Assembly: GCA_965145485.1 (NCBI GenBank)
Contig: CBCTCU010000028.1
Location: forward strand, 1 to 39,482
From: CABQCM01 sp965145485
GTDB taxonomy: Bacteria > Bacillota > Clostridia > Oscillospirales > Acutalibacteraceae
Length of the DNA stretch: 39,482 bases
Reading direction: 5' to 3'
Below, one piece after another: positions 33,145-39,482 of the stretch (within the stretch, counting starts at the first letter, position 1; each line of letters begins with the position of its first letter). The position numbers were made by a program, and so were the translations under genes. The notes under the pieces were generated by a model. That model made no database searches and was not told the DNA's origin. It saw only the letters and a list, made by a program, of their open reading frames with translations.

Positions 33145-33191
33145 TTGTCATTACCGACAATTTGCCCAATTCAAGAAGGAATCGACAATTT
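33145..33191 (-). promoter_or_regulatory. candidate operator in the solute-binding gene 5' UTR
   Basis: An inverted repeat TTGTC-ATTACC-GACAA lies at 33145-33160. A second copy of its right half, CGACAATTT, occurs 28 nt away at 33183-33191, just downstream of the -10 element. Such a dyad plus extra half-site suggests a repressor or response-regulator site. Related half-sites CGACAAAA occur twice at 34174 and 34194. Confidence 0.4.
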
Positions 33192-33201
33192 ACACTCGGG
33201 T

Positions 33202-33230
33202 ATTATATCAGATTAGCTAACAAAAGTAAA
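33202..33230 (-). promoter_or_regulatory. promoter of the carbohydrate ABC operon
   Basis: TTTACT (33230-33225) and a perfect TATAAT (33207-33202) are spaced by 17 nt, in a sharply AT-rich stretch. The start site would be near 33195, giving a 5' UTR of about 75 nt with the operator-like repeats. Confidence 0.7.
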
Positions 33231-34615
33231 GAGCGTTTGTGCAATTTGTAGACACTTTTTTTCAATACCCAGTATGGGGCCATTTAGGAAAGAATACAGA
33301 CTTGTGACCCTATATCTTGTGATCCCTAGTGAAATCGTCAAAACGATTGCCATTTATTTGATTTTAATATCAATTTATTAACATTTTATCCATAACCTTT
33401 AATTTTAGTTGTCATGTGTCACAAACTGTTCATATATCTGCTGTGCATATTGCACAATTCACTGGATTAAAATAAAAAGGAAATAACTCGCGATCAAGCC
33501 CATCCAAAGCCGGCCGAACATATCCTGCTGAAAACACACGAAACAGTAAGGTATACGAAACGCCGTGCCTATTTATGCCCCCGGGTCAAGCAGTTTGCTC
33601 AACAACAGCCCTGCTCCCCTCTCGGCGGATTTGGCGCTCAGCCGCTTAAGCTGCCGGCAGCCGAGCACAGTATGGTTTTCAGCGGCTGTTTAAGGCGCCG
33701 ACTGCGTTAAAATTTTTGCCATACGGCAGTCTGACTGCCAATGGATGCCTTGCCCGCGCGAAAACCCTCTCGCTGAAAACTGCGCGCACCGAAAAGGATA
33801 GCGCGGATGGATTTCGGCTTTAGAGGCCGCAGATGTGCTGACGCACACCAAGGATAAAAAGGGAAAAGCCGCCCTGCCGGTATTTTTTCGGCATATCGGA
33901 TTCGGCTCCCGACAGCTTATCCCAACGGCGGGGAGAACAAAGCCCCCTTCCGCATCGCCATACGCTCCATCCATACCGGGCTATCGTCAACCGGGATACG
34001 GGGAGGCTTCTTGCGCACTTTTCCGCAAGCCGGCTCGCCTCTTTTTCCCTTCCCAGCCTGGCTCCAAGGCCGATGGATGCGCGCTGTGCTTTTTCACCCG
34101 ATCGGTCGGCGGCCCATCTATACACACGCAAGAGGCAGTATAGCATAGGAAAACGTCAAAATAAGATTACTTTCGACAAAATAGAGGAAGTACCGACAAA
34201 AAGTGCAACACGAATGGACATCGGCAACCCCCCTACCGGAAAAGCCTGTAAACATCCAACAGCATACCCGAAGGGATGGCGCAAGAAACTGTTTTTATGA
34301 AGCTTCCGGGAGGAGAATTATAATTTTAAGCTTCTATTTTCCGCCTGTGCCGCTTCAAAAGCCGCGATGAATGATGTTATCTGCGGCATTACGCCATGTC
34401 CGGCCAAACACCATGCCAAAAGCCGCCTTGCACCACAATGGACGGCGGCGCGCCTGGGCCATCCTTTTTAAAGCCACCGGCATGCCGCCGCCCGTCAAGG
34501 GCCCAAAGGGATAAGCCGCCGTGCCGGCGTCTGTCCGGCTGCTTCGATCCACATCCAGCCGCAGTACAGGCCATCCCATGCATCACGCGCGCAGCCGCCG
34601 GAGGAAAGAGAAAAA
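33231..34615. other. 1.4-kb gene-poor region
   Basis: The part next to the operon promoter (33231-33480) is AT-rich with few long frames. From about 33480 to 34600 the sequence becomes GC-rich, with several overlapping open frames on both strands, none having a ribosome binding site, a consistent codon pattern or a family motif. A GAAGCTT/AAGCTTC inverted repeat with a 21-nt loop lies near 34297-34335. It may be a decayed gene region or hold unrecognised RNA. Confidence 0.45.
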
Positions 34616-35692
34616 TCAGCCCACTTTCCGATTCGATCCGTCAGGAACAGAGACAATCTGCCGGGGGCGAACGCCGTGCTCCTTATAATAACATACAAAC
34701 TCCCAGGCGGCCTGCCCAAGCTCCAGGGCATGCTCCCCTTGATAAAGGTTCCACTCGGAAATATCCCTGACATGGAGGTCAAACAGGGTAGACACGAACA
34801 CACAGGCCGTCAGATAAGCCCCCGCGGTATTGGCGTGGTAATCATTGGCCTGATACAGGGACAGGTCAGGATGCTTTTGATAAGCGTATACCCACGCGTC
34901 GCCCGCGTTGACAAGCAGAGCATCGTTCTCCTGGGCGGCCTTTTCGTAAATCCCCGTTTCCATATCCTGATATTCCACATCCGGCCGGCCGTCCACATTG
35001 GCCCAGGCCGGGTTGTATAGCACAGGCTGTGCGCCGTGCTCCCTGGCGGCGGCGCAAAGAACCTCCACATCGGCCAAAAAGCCGCTGGTATCCTCCACGG
35101 GGCGGGTGCCGTAATCCTGAATGACAACATAATCGTAGGGCTGTAGCTCCATGTATTGCAGGGCCCTCGCCATACTCTCGTTCAGGGAAGCGCCTCCCGT
35201 GCTGAGATCGGTATAAAGCGCCTCTTGCCCATACATCCCCGAAAGGTAGTATATCTGGTTGGGAACTTCGCCGACGTGAACAAAGCTGTTACCCACAAAT
35301 AGGATGTGAACCGGGTCGGCCGGCGGAGCAGGGTCAGCCATGGAGGACGGGCCCTCCTGGGAAGAAAGGGAGGGGGGCGGGCTGCTCTCCGGCATGATAG
35401 AGACAGGGCCGCTGGAAGGGGCCGGGGAGGGGGCCGCTGTTGCCGAAGAGATCGGCGTGCTTTCGGATGGGGATGGGGAAGCGAAACCGGCGGATGAGGT
35501 CGAGTCAGAGGAAGTGCCCGGCGTGACGGTGGACGGCGCCGCGTCCACGACGGAGGTTTCCCCGGCTGGCGCCGATGCTTCCGCAGCGGGCGTCGAAACG
35601 TCAGCCCCTTCCCTGTCAGCAGGGGAACAGCCCACAAAGAGAAGCAGCAGGCAAAGTATCCAGCATCCGGTCAAAACTACAGCGCGTTGCAT
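34616..35692 (-). CDS. SGNH-hydrolase-like lipoprotein with Ser/Pro/Thr-rich linker
   Basis: 358 residues, GGAGGA 7-8 nt before the ATG. The lipoprotein signal has LLLFVGC with Cys22 as the likely lipidated residue. A low-complexity linker (23-125) rich in Ser, Pro, Ala and Thr acts as a cell-wall spacer. The C-terminal part (about 127-345) has an SGNH-like layout: block I VGNSFV near 134 (candidate nucleophile Ser), YDYVVIQDYG, and DYHANTAGAYL near 285, giving the Asp-x-His pair. The block II Gly and block III Asn are less clear. Such enzymes deacetylate or de-esterify glycans. No operon partner is seen. Confidence 0.78.
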   Translation of the reverse strand: MQRAVVLTGCWILCLLLLFVGCSPADREGADVSTPAAEASAPAGETSVVDAAPSTVTPGTSSDSTSSAGFASPSPSESTPISSATAAPSPAPSSGPVSIMPESSPPPSLSSQEGPSSMADPAPPADPVHILFVGNSFVHVGEVPNQIYYLSGMYGQEALYTDLSTGGASLNESMARALQYMELQPYDYVVIQDYGTRPVEDTSGFLADVEVLCAAAREHGAQPVLYNPAWANVDGRPDVEYQDMETGIYEKAAQENDALLVNAGDAWVYAYQKHPDLSLYQANDYHANTAGAYLTACVFVSTLFDLHVRDISEWNLYQGEHALELGQAAWEFVCYYKEHGVRPRQIVSVPDGSNRKVG

Positions 35693-36068
35693 GACGATTC
35701 CTCCTCGTATTCTTCATTTTCAGACGGTTTTCGTGTATTTGCTCCGATCGCCTGCGGAATGCCAGCGGGCTTTCGGATACCCGTGATACCAAAGCGGCGA
35801 GGGCCACAGGGCGGCGGCCGGGCCTGGGCCGGCTCGAATGTACGTTCGGCGCTTTTTTCACACGACAGCACGGGAGAGCGCCCCTTGCCGTGGGGAACTG
35901 TCTTATGGGAGCAGGGCTATGGCTTCCATGGTCATCCGGTATGTCCCACCGCCCATTCTCCCCAGCCGTTTGCATTGCCAGCGGCATGCGCCAAAGCGAA
36001 ATTTCGTAAGGGATCCTTTGATATTGGTATCGATCGATATTCGAATGTGAAAGATGCACTTTTTGGAT
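35693..36068. other. 376-nt upstream region of the lipoprotein gene
   Basis: No convincing gene. The frame on the minus strand from 36059 has no ribosome binding site and overlaps the lipoprotein start. AT-rich DNA at 36010-36068 could hold a promoter but no good -35/-10 pair with 17 nt spacing is visible. Confidence 0.4.
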
Positions 36069-36283
36069 TTTATAATAACATAAAATTTGTCTAATTCATA
36101 GTATTATTTTCCAACATCGCCGCCACAGACCGTCAGAAAATCCAAAAAGCCGGAGCAAGCGATTGGTTTGCTTGCCCCGGCATGTCAAATGATTTAGATT
36201 TAAGGAGGTGGAGCGGAACGCTCGCAAGGTTGATGAACTCTTTTTGATCTTGTTCATCGTCAACCGATGATGGTAATTCACCA
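36069..36283 (-). repeat. diverged direct repeat, copy 1 (GNAT 3' end, terminator, palindrome)
   Basis: About 215 bp resembling 37455-37696 in the same orientation. Matching blocks include the GNAT C-terminal coding end (minus strand, coding roughly SSVDDEQDQKEFINLAS), the hairpin GCCGGAGCAAGC/GCTTGCCCCGGC (36149-36181) with T-run, and the degenerate palindrome TTTATAATAACATAAA (36069-36084). Copy 1 is the more decayed: its GNAT part is only a remnant. Identity is estimated by eye at about 70-80% in the core. Confidence 0.8.
36143..36181 (-). terminator. terminator hairpin in repeat copy 1
   Basis: On the minus strand GCCGGGGCAAGC pairs with GCTTGCTCCGGC (one mismatched or wobble position) and continues into TTTTTGGATTTT. 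It lies about 190 nt downstream of the CAP gene and can end its transcript. Confidence 0.7.
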
Positions 36284-36349
36284 GGAAACGACGCGCTCTG
36301 GTATTGCCCCAGGTCTTACCATCCTTTGAGTCCTATCCAAGGGTTAAGA

Positions 36350-36366
36350 GCTGGGCTCACCCAGCC
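36350..36366 (-). terminator. small hairpin directly after the CAP gene
   Basis: GGCTGGG pairs with CCCAGCT around TGAG, 2 nt after the stop codon at 36368, followed by TCTTAACC. The T-content is poor, so it is a weak terminator at best; the stronger one is in the repeat at 36143-36181. Confidence 0.35.
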
Positions 36367-36367
36367 G

Positions 36368-37333
36368 TTATCCGATAAAGAGCTGGGTCCAGTAATTCAC
36401 GCCCGCAGCGCTGCGATAGTATCCGACGCCAATGGCCGTAAAACGCTCGCTGAGGATATTGGCGCGATGGCCCGAGCTGTTCATCCAGCCCTCCATCACC
36501 TGCTGAGGGGTTCTCTGCCCCCACGCGATGTTCTCGCCTGCGCTGCGGTAGGAAACTCCCTGCTCGGTCAGGGCGGTGGTGAAGCTGCTGCCGTCGGGCC
36601 GGGTGTGGGAGAAAGACTGCTCGGTTTCCACCGCCCGGACCTGCGCCGCCGCAGTGGCGCCCGTGTGGACGGCCAATGGCTGCAACCCCGCTTTTGCCCT
36701 TTCCTCATTGACCAAATCGACCACCTGCTGGGCGAACGACGACAGCCCGTCGTTATTCGGCTGGGAGACGCCCGATCCGGAAGATGCCGGCTGGCTGCTC
36801 TGCGCCTGGGACGACCCGGCGTTCGGTTGGCTTGGGGCCGAGCTGGAGGAAGGAGACGAGGCCGCGGGGCGGGAGGTCGGTGGCTGGGTGACGGTCGGGA
36901 AGGAGACCACTGGGGAGGAGACCGTCGGAGCGGAGCTCGCCGCCGACGAGGAAGCGCTGGAAGTAACCGTCGACGAAGACGAAGAGGGCGGCCGGGAAAC
37001 AAAAGCGGAAGAAGTCTGGGAAGAGGACGATGCCGCCGGCCGATTCCCGGAATGGGAGGACGGCTCCTCTTGCGTTTCTTGCCCGGTCCCAACCGTGTCT
37101 TGCCGCTGCGTATCGGCCGGTTCCACGTCGCCCTCTTGCGACAGGGCGGATGAGGCAGGCGCATCGGCCATGCTGCCGGCCTGGGACTGCTGCGTGTCGG
37201 CCGGCGCCGACCAAGTGCTTTCTGTCCCCGATTCCACCGGGTCGGTCTGAGAGGGCCGGCCCCAATGGGGAATCTGTATGGCGGCGGTGACGGCCGTTGC
37301 CGCCATGAATATCAATAGAATGCGCTTTACCAT
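36368..37333 (-). CDS. secreted CAP-domain (SCP/PR1, YkwD-type) protein
   Basis: 321 residues from the ATG at 37333, 6 nt after AAAGGA. An N-terminal hydrophobic signal (1-20, RILLIFMAATAVTAAI) is followed by a long Ser/Pro/Ala/Thr linker (about 22-195). A C-terminal CAP domain (198-321) shows the family motifs VNEERAKAGLQPL, FSHTRPDG, GENIAWG, HRANILSERFTAIGVGY and a final YWTQLFIG. The two histidines and the glutamate of the CAP cavity are present. Function of bacterial CAP proteins is not settled; roles in cell envelope or sporulation are known for relatives. The gene is flanked by direct repeats and looks like part of a duplicated unit. Confidence 0.93.
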   Translation of the reverse strand: MVKRILLIFMAATAVTAAIQIPHWGRPSQTDPVESGTESTWSAPADTQQSQAGSMADAPASSALSQEGDVEPADTQRQDTVGTGQETQEEPSSHSGNRPAASSSSQTSSAFVSRPPSSSSSTVTSSASSSAASSAPTVSSPVVSFPTVTQPPTSRPAASSPSSSSAPSQPNAGSSQAQSSQPASSGSGVSQPNNDGLSSFAQQVVDLVNEERAKAGLQPLAVHTGATAAAQVRAVETEQSFSHTRPDGSSFTTALTEQGVSYRSAGENIAWGQRTPQQVMEGWMNSSGHRANILSERFTAIGVGYYRSAAGVNYWTQLFIG

Positions 37334-37353
37334 CAAAAATCCTTTCCTTTCCG

Positions 37354-37382
37354 ATCATACGGACTGCCAGGGGAATGCGCAA
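37354..37382 (-). promoter_or_regulatory. weak candidate promoter of the CAP gene
   Basis: TATGAT (37359-37354) fits a -10 box and TTGCGC (37382-37377) is spaced 17 nt upstream, a weak -35 with three matches. The start would lie about 15-20 nt before the ATG. Consensus match only. Confidence 0.35.
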
Positions 37383-37454
37383 AAGCGGCAATCCGGATGA
37401 GATCGTTTTGTGTTGATGTTGCATGTTTGTTCATTGTGCGCTTTTGAAAGCCCA

Positions 37455-37470
37455 TTTATGTTAACATAAA
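37455..37470. promoter_or_regulatory. perfect 16-bp palindrome
   Basis: TTTATGTTAACATAAA is its own reverse complement. It lies 122 nt upstream of the CAP start, outside the terminator. A two-base-altered copy occurs in the other repeat at 36069-36084, upstream of the lipoprotein gene. Could be an operator for a dimeric regulator. Confidence 0.4.
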
Positions 37471-37526
37471 ACCCGCCCAAATCATAGCGGTAATTGCTAG
37501 CACCGCCGCCACAGACCGCCAGAAAA

Positions 37527-37567
37527 TCCAAAAAGCCGGAGCAAGCGATTGGTTTGCTTGCTCCGGC
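37527..37567 (-). terminator. terminator of the GNAT gene in repeat copy 2
   Basis: GCCGGAGCAAGC pairs perfectly over 12 bp with GCTTGCTCCGGC around a 9-nt loop on the minus strand, followed by TTTTTGGATTTT. It lies 64 nt beyond the GNAT stop at 37631. Confidence 0.82.
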
Positions 37568-37630
37568 ATGTCAAATGGTTTTTTCAAATTTTGGGAGGGT
37601 GGAGTGGAACGCTCGAAATGAGGAGGGCAC

Positions 37631-38161
37631 TCATTTCGCAAAGTTGATGAAATTTTTTTGATCTAGTTCATAATCAACCGACGATTGTAATTCACCAATT
37701 TGATTTGTCCATGAATTTTCATTCACTCGCAATTTAATAAACCCAAGTTGCTCATAGACATGTTGTGCTCTTGTGTTTTCGAGATTCGTATCAAGGACAA
37801 CTTTTTGATAACCCAAATCGTTAAATAGAGAAGTAATCAACATGCTAAGCAGGATCTTTCCAATGCCCTGATTTTGTTATGAAAAATCACAAATTTTAAT
37901 TCCAATTTCAACAGTCTGACTGCCCTTGTTACGATAGTTCATCTCCCCAATCGTTATATGATCCATCTCAATCATTAGCCGTCTATGTGTTTCGTCCGTA
38001 TCCTCTCGCAAACTATCCGCGATACTTTGTTTGGTCTGCCCCGTTCCATTTGGAAAACCTGCATGTGCCATTATTTTGCCATCATTCCACCATGCGGCAA
38101 GCTGTTGCGCATCTTTCTCCGTTGCATTTCGAATGGTTAAATTGGTGTGCTTAAGTAACAT
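37631..38161 (-). pseudogene. GNAT acetyltransferase interrupted by an in-frame TAA
   Basis: The frame from 38161 (ATG with GGAGG 6 nt upstream) to 37631 keeps one phase over 177 codons, the normal size of a RimJ/aminoglycoside-type GNAT enzyme. It breaks only at a TAA at 37879-37877. The upstream part encodes residues 1-94 (TIRNATEKDAQQLAAWW, HITIGEMNYRNKG, EIGIKICDF) and the downstream part begins with the acetyl-CoA-binding loop QNQGIGKIL, followed by VLDTNLENTRAQHVYEQLGF. The stop thus sits immediately before the cofactor loop and must inactivate the enzyme unless read through. It probably transferred acetyl to an amine; the substrate is unknown. Confidence 0.85.
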
Positions 38162-38524
38162 GATGATCCTCCGTCTTGGAGAGAGTTACCGTATGGTTCC
38201 CTCCTGGTATATGCGAAACGAACGATTCCTGCATCTTTTATAAGGCATTTCCTTTTCAATTTAGTACCGCAAAACAAAGAAGAAGTCGACGATTCGAAAA
38301 CAATCGACTGCTTTAAATTCAAAAAATGTAAATCAAATATAAAAAGATACTTTTGCGATCACGGCGGGTAGAGAGGAATTCTTGCAACCCGCAAAGGACT
38401 GGTACTGAGAGCGAACGGTCGCAAAGGCGTTTGCAACCGAGCGGGGCGCTGGGCGTGCCCTTTTGCGGAGGAGGCGCAACGCAACGAACAAATCGCCGCA
38501 AGCGATATGCAGCTTGCGGCGACA
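38162..38524. other. gene-free region between GNAT and prophage attachment site
   Basis: About 360 bases. AT-rich DNA near 38230-38350 may hold the GNAT promoter, although no pair with good spacing is obvious. The right half is GC-rich with a hairpin (38487-38520) that is probably the original tRNA terminator. No gene is recognised. Confidence 0.45.
38487..38520 (-). terminator. terminator-like hairpin after the tRNA-Ser fragment
   Basis: TCGCCGCAAGC pairs with GCTTGCGGCGA around GATATGCA, followed on the minus strand by TTTGTTCGTTG. Its place directly after the tRNA 3' end suggests it was the terminator of the tRNA-Ser gene before prophage insertion. Confidence 0.6.
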
Positions 38525-38548
38525 TGGCGGAGAGAGAGGGATTTGAAC
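38525..38548 (-). other. prophage attachment site: 24-bp tRNA-Ser 3' end
   Basis: On the minus strand the segment reads GTTCAAAT, then CCCTC, TCTCTCC, G, CCA: T-loop, T-stem 3' strand, acceptor 3' strand, discriminator and CCA of a tRNA-Ser. Upstream, the expected GAGGG strand of the T-stem is replaced by CCGAG, so the match stops inside the T-arm and no tRNA precedes it. This is the classic displaced 3' end left when a phage integrates into a tRNA gene; the intact tRNA-Ser should lie at the other end of the element, beyond position 39482. Confidence 0.75.
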
Positions 38549-38731
38549 TCGGTGTTTTTTTAAGTTTATGTGTTGCTATCGAAGTGCTAAAAAACCGCAT
38601 TATAACAGCGTTTTTCGCTTGCTTTGCATTTTTCATAACACTTTGAAAAACACTAAATTTTGAATTATTCGGGGATGATTCGGGGATGAATAGGGGAGGC
38701 GAGCGTAGTAAATTTAGGCACATAATAAAAC

Positions 38732-38771
38732 AATGCCGGGTGAGGATTGAACCCCCACCCGGCGCATTTAT
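38732..38771 (-). terminator. terminator downstream of the holin gene
   Basis: GCCGGGTG pairs with CACCCGGC around a 14-nt loop on the minus strand and continues into ATTGTTTTATT. It begins about 20 nt after the holin stop codon at 38787 and closes the prophage lysis transcript. The loop contains GGTTCAATCC, which resembles a tRNA T-arm by chance or by ancestry. Confidence 0.75.
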
Positions 38772-38786
38772 TTGTTGATTGTGTGT

Positions 38787-39047
38787 TTAATTTTCTTTTG
38801 GCTTGTCATAAGAAAGCGCCTGATCACTGTCAGAGACACCGCTGGTAGTGGGATCAGTGACAACGCCGAGCACCGACAACAGAGCGAACGCCGCGTTTAC
38901 CACCGCCAGAAGCCGATTGCCAAGCTCTCCAAAATCCAGCGTGTAACCAAACACCGCGCCAACCACTTGGATAAGTAGCAACACCGCCGGAACAAGCGAT
39001 ATCCAGAAATTTTTGTTCTTAATTCTAACCGTCCAGTTAATTTTCAT
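38787..39047 (-). CDS. phage holin, phiLC3 family
   Basis: 86 residues from the ATG at 39047 (MKINWTVRIKNKNFWISLVP), 7 nt after AAGGGG. Two membrane segments are visible (about 14-36 and 48-64) and the family signature VTDPTTSGVSDSDQALSY closes the protein. Holins form the membrane lesion that lets the endolysin reach the wall. An open frame starting farther upstream in the same phase overlaps the next gene and is not used. No endolysin is found between this gene and the attachment site; it may be upstream, outside the window, or lost. Confidence 0.92.
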   Translation of the reverse strand: MKINWTVRIKNKNFWISLVPAVLLLIQVVGAVFGYTLDFGELGNRLLAVVNAAFALLSVLGVVTDPTTSGVSDSDQALSYDKPKEN

Positions 39048-39061
39048 TTTCTTTCCCCTTT

Positions 39062-39385
39062 TCAAAATCCAATCTTTGTCGCAATATACAGCACCACCGC
39101 GCCGATCAGCCCCAGCAGCACCTTGTCCACCACCGCTTCCCAGCGCCGGGCAGGCTTGGATTTGAGCTCGCTGATGTCGGTCTTGACGCTGCCCAGCGTC
39201 TCCATGATCTGGCCGTACTGCACATCCGTCTTGGCCGCCGTCTGCTCCAGGTGGTTGATCTTGCTGTACAGCTCCCCGTGGGTCTCGCGCGCCTGCCTGC
39301 GGTATTCGTCCAGCTGCTTTTCCAGCATCTCGGCCTTTTGCAGCCCCAGGCAATCCCTCTGGGGGTCCAGGATGCAGTTTGCCAT
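39062..39385 (-). CDS. XhlA/BhlA-like phage membrane protein
   Basis: 107 residues. A coiled-coil region (about 16-78, KAEMLEKQLDEYRRQARETH, INHLEQTAAKTDVQYGQIM) is followed by one C-terminal membrane segment (VDKVLLGLIGAVVLYIATKIGF). This is the layout of XhlA and related haemolysin/lysis proteins that partner a holin in Bacillus prophages. It ends 14 nt before the holin ATG. GGGGTGGTGAG precedes the start. Family assignment rests on layout and neighbour rather than on a strong motif. Confidence 0.72.
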   Translation of the reverse strand: MANCILDPQRDCLGLQKAEMLEKQLDEYRRQARETHGELYSKINHLEQTAAKTDVQYGQIMETLGSVKTDISELKSKPARRWEAVVDKVLLGLIGAVVLYIATKIGF

Positions 39386-39436
39386 CTCACCACCCCCTGC
39401 CGGGCGGCGGGCATCCTCTGGTGATTCCCATCCGCC

Positions 39437-39482
39437 CTACCTCCCCACGCTCTTTTGCAGCATGGCGAGGGCGTCGGATGCA
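39437..39482 (-). CDS. 3' end of an unidentified prophage gene
   Basis: Fourteen codons, ASDALAMLQKSVGR, followed by TAG at 39439-39437, run in from the window edge. The stop is 51 nt before the XhlA-like gene start. Too little is visible to identify it; a tail-fibre or other late structural gene would fit the position before a lysis module. Confidence 0.45.
   Translation of the reverse strand, partial: ASDALAMLQKSVGR

Larger units (their letters stand above)
37455..37696 (-). repeat. diverged direct repeat, copy 2
   Basis: Same orientation and order as copy 1 at 36069-36283, about 1.39 kb away. It contains the GNAT C-terminal end (GELQSSVDYELDQKNFINFAK), an insertion of about 20-25 nt relative to copy 1 around 37620, the perfect terminator hairpin and a perfect 16-bp palindrome TTTATGTTAACATAAA at 37455-37470. 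Confidence 0.8.

Noticed and set aside
33690..34300. Overlapping short frames on both strands in the gene-poor block
   Set aside because: No RBS, no motif, and frames on both strands compete; composition alone explains them.
37456..37641. Small frame ending in a membrane-like peptide (MPEQANQSLAPAFWIFWRSVAA...)
   Set aside because: It runs through the terminator hairpin, lacks a ribosome binding site, and the second repeat copy has a stop in the same frame after FWIF.
37631..37843. Separate small protein formed by the downstream half of the GNAT gene
   Set aside because: Its ATG at 37843 lies inside the acetyltransferase fold with no ribosome binding site; the same-frame continuity favours a nonsense mutation.
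38525..38560. Complete tRNA-Ser gene
   Set aside because: Only the last 24 nt match; the T-stem 5' strand and everything upstream are missing.
38353..38646. Plus-strand frame containing AEREGFE
   Set aside because: This peptide is the known artefact of translating the reverse complement of a tRNA 3' end; it was used instead as evidence for the attachment site.
38732..38771. Possible tRNA or second attachment core (GGTTCAATCC)
   Set aside because: The flanks form a simple hairpin with a T-rich tail after the holin gene and cannot make a cloverleaf.
1..39482. CRISPR arrays, insertion sequences, rRNA genes
   Set aside because: No regularly spaced repeats, transposase motifs or rRNA sequence were seen anywhere in the window.

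Overview
The window looks like a piece of a low-to-mid GC-positive Firmicutes chromosome, most likely a Clostridia member of the Oscillospiraceae/Ruminococcaceae type. This rests on the uninterrupted S10-spc-alpha ribosomal operon in Firmicutes order (adk-map-KOW protein-infA-rpmJ between secY and rpsM), the zinc-type S14, the dockerin-bearing secreted CotH protein and a phiLC3-family holin. Species assignment is inference. Every convincing gene lies on the minus strand, so the window is read from right (39482) to left (1).

Right end, 38525-39482: the edge of a prophage. A phiLC3-type holin, an XhlA-like membrane protein and the tail of a third gene lie beside a 24-bp tRNA-Ser 3' end that has lost the rest of its tRNA, which is the signature of an attachment site. 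Next, 34616-38161 is a secreted-protein island: a GNAT acetyltransferase broken by an in-frame stop, a CAP-domain secreted protein and an SGNH-hydrolase-like lipoprotein. Two diverged ~210-240 bp direct repeats, each with a GNAT 3' end, a terminator hairpin and a palindrome, flank the CAP gene. A gene-poor 1.4 kb follows (33231-34615).

Centre, 21307-33120: a seven-gene carbohydrate-ABC operon with its own promoter and terminator. It encodes a very large solute-binding protein with two extra beta-sandwich modules, a MalF/MalG-type permease pair, an NHL-TPR-Yip1 membrane protein, a large DUF5696-like surface protein that resembles a glycoside hydrolase, and a second permease pair. There is no ATPase gene, so a shared MsmX-type ATPase is inferred. 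Just beyond the terminator lies a secreted CotH-kinase-like protein with an N-terminal dockerin. Together these look like a surface system for recognising, processing and importing a glycan; the substrate is unknown.

Left half, 2958-19172: promoter, a ~265-nt leader with an attenuator-like hairpin, and 31 consecutive genes from rpsJ to rplQ, ended by a strong terminator. Besides ribosomal proteins the operon carries secY (protein export), adk, map, infA and rpoA, which couples ribosome, export and transcription capacity. Two features stand out: the attenuator in the leader, and a 203-nt structured spacer between rplW and rplB where these genes are normally almost contiguous. At the left edge a large secreted protein of unknown function starts at 2152 from its own promoter and runs out of the window.
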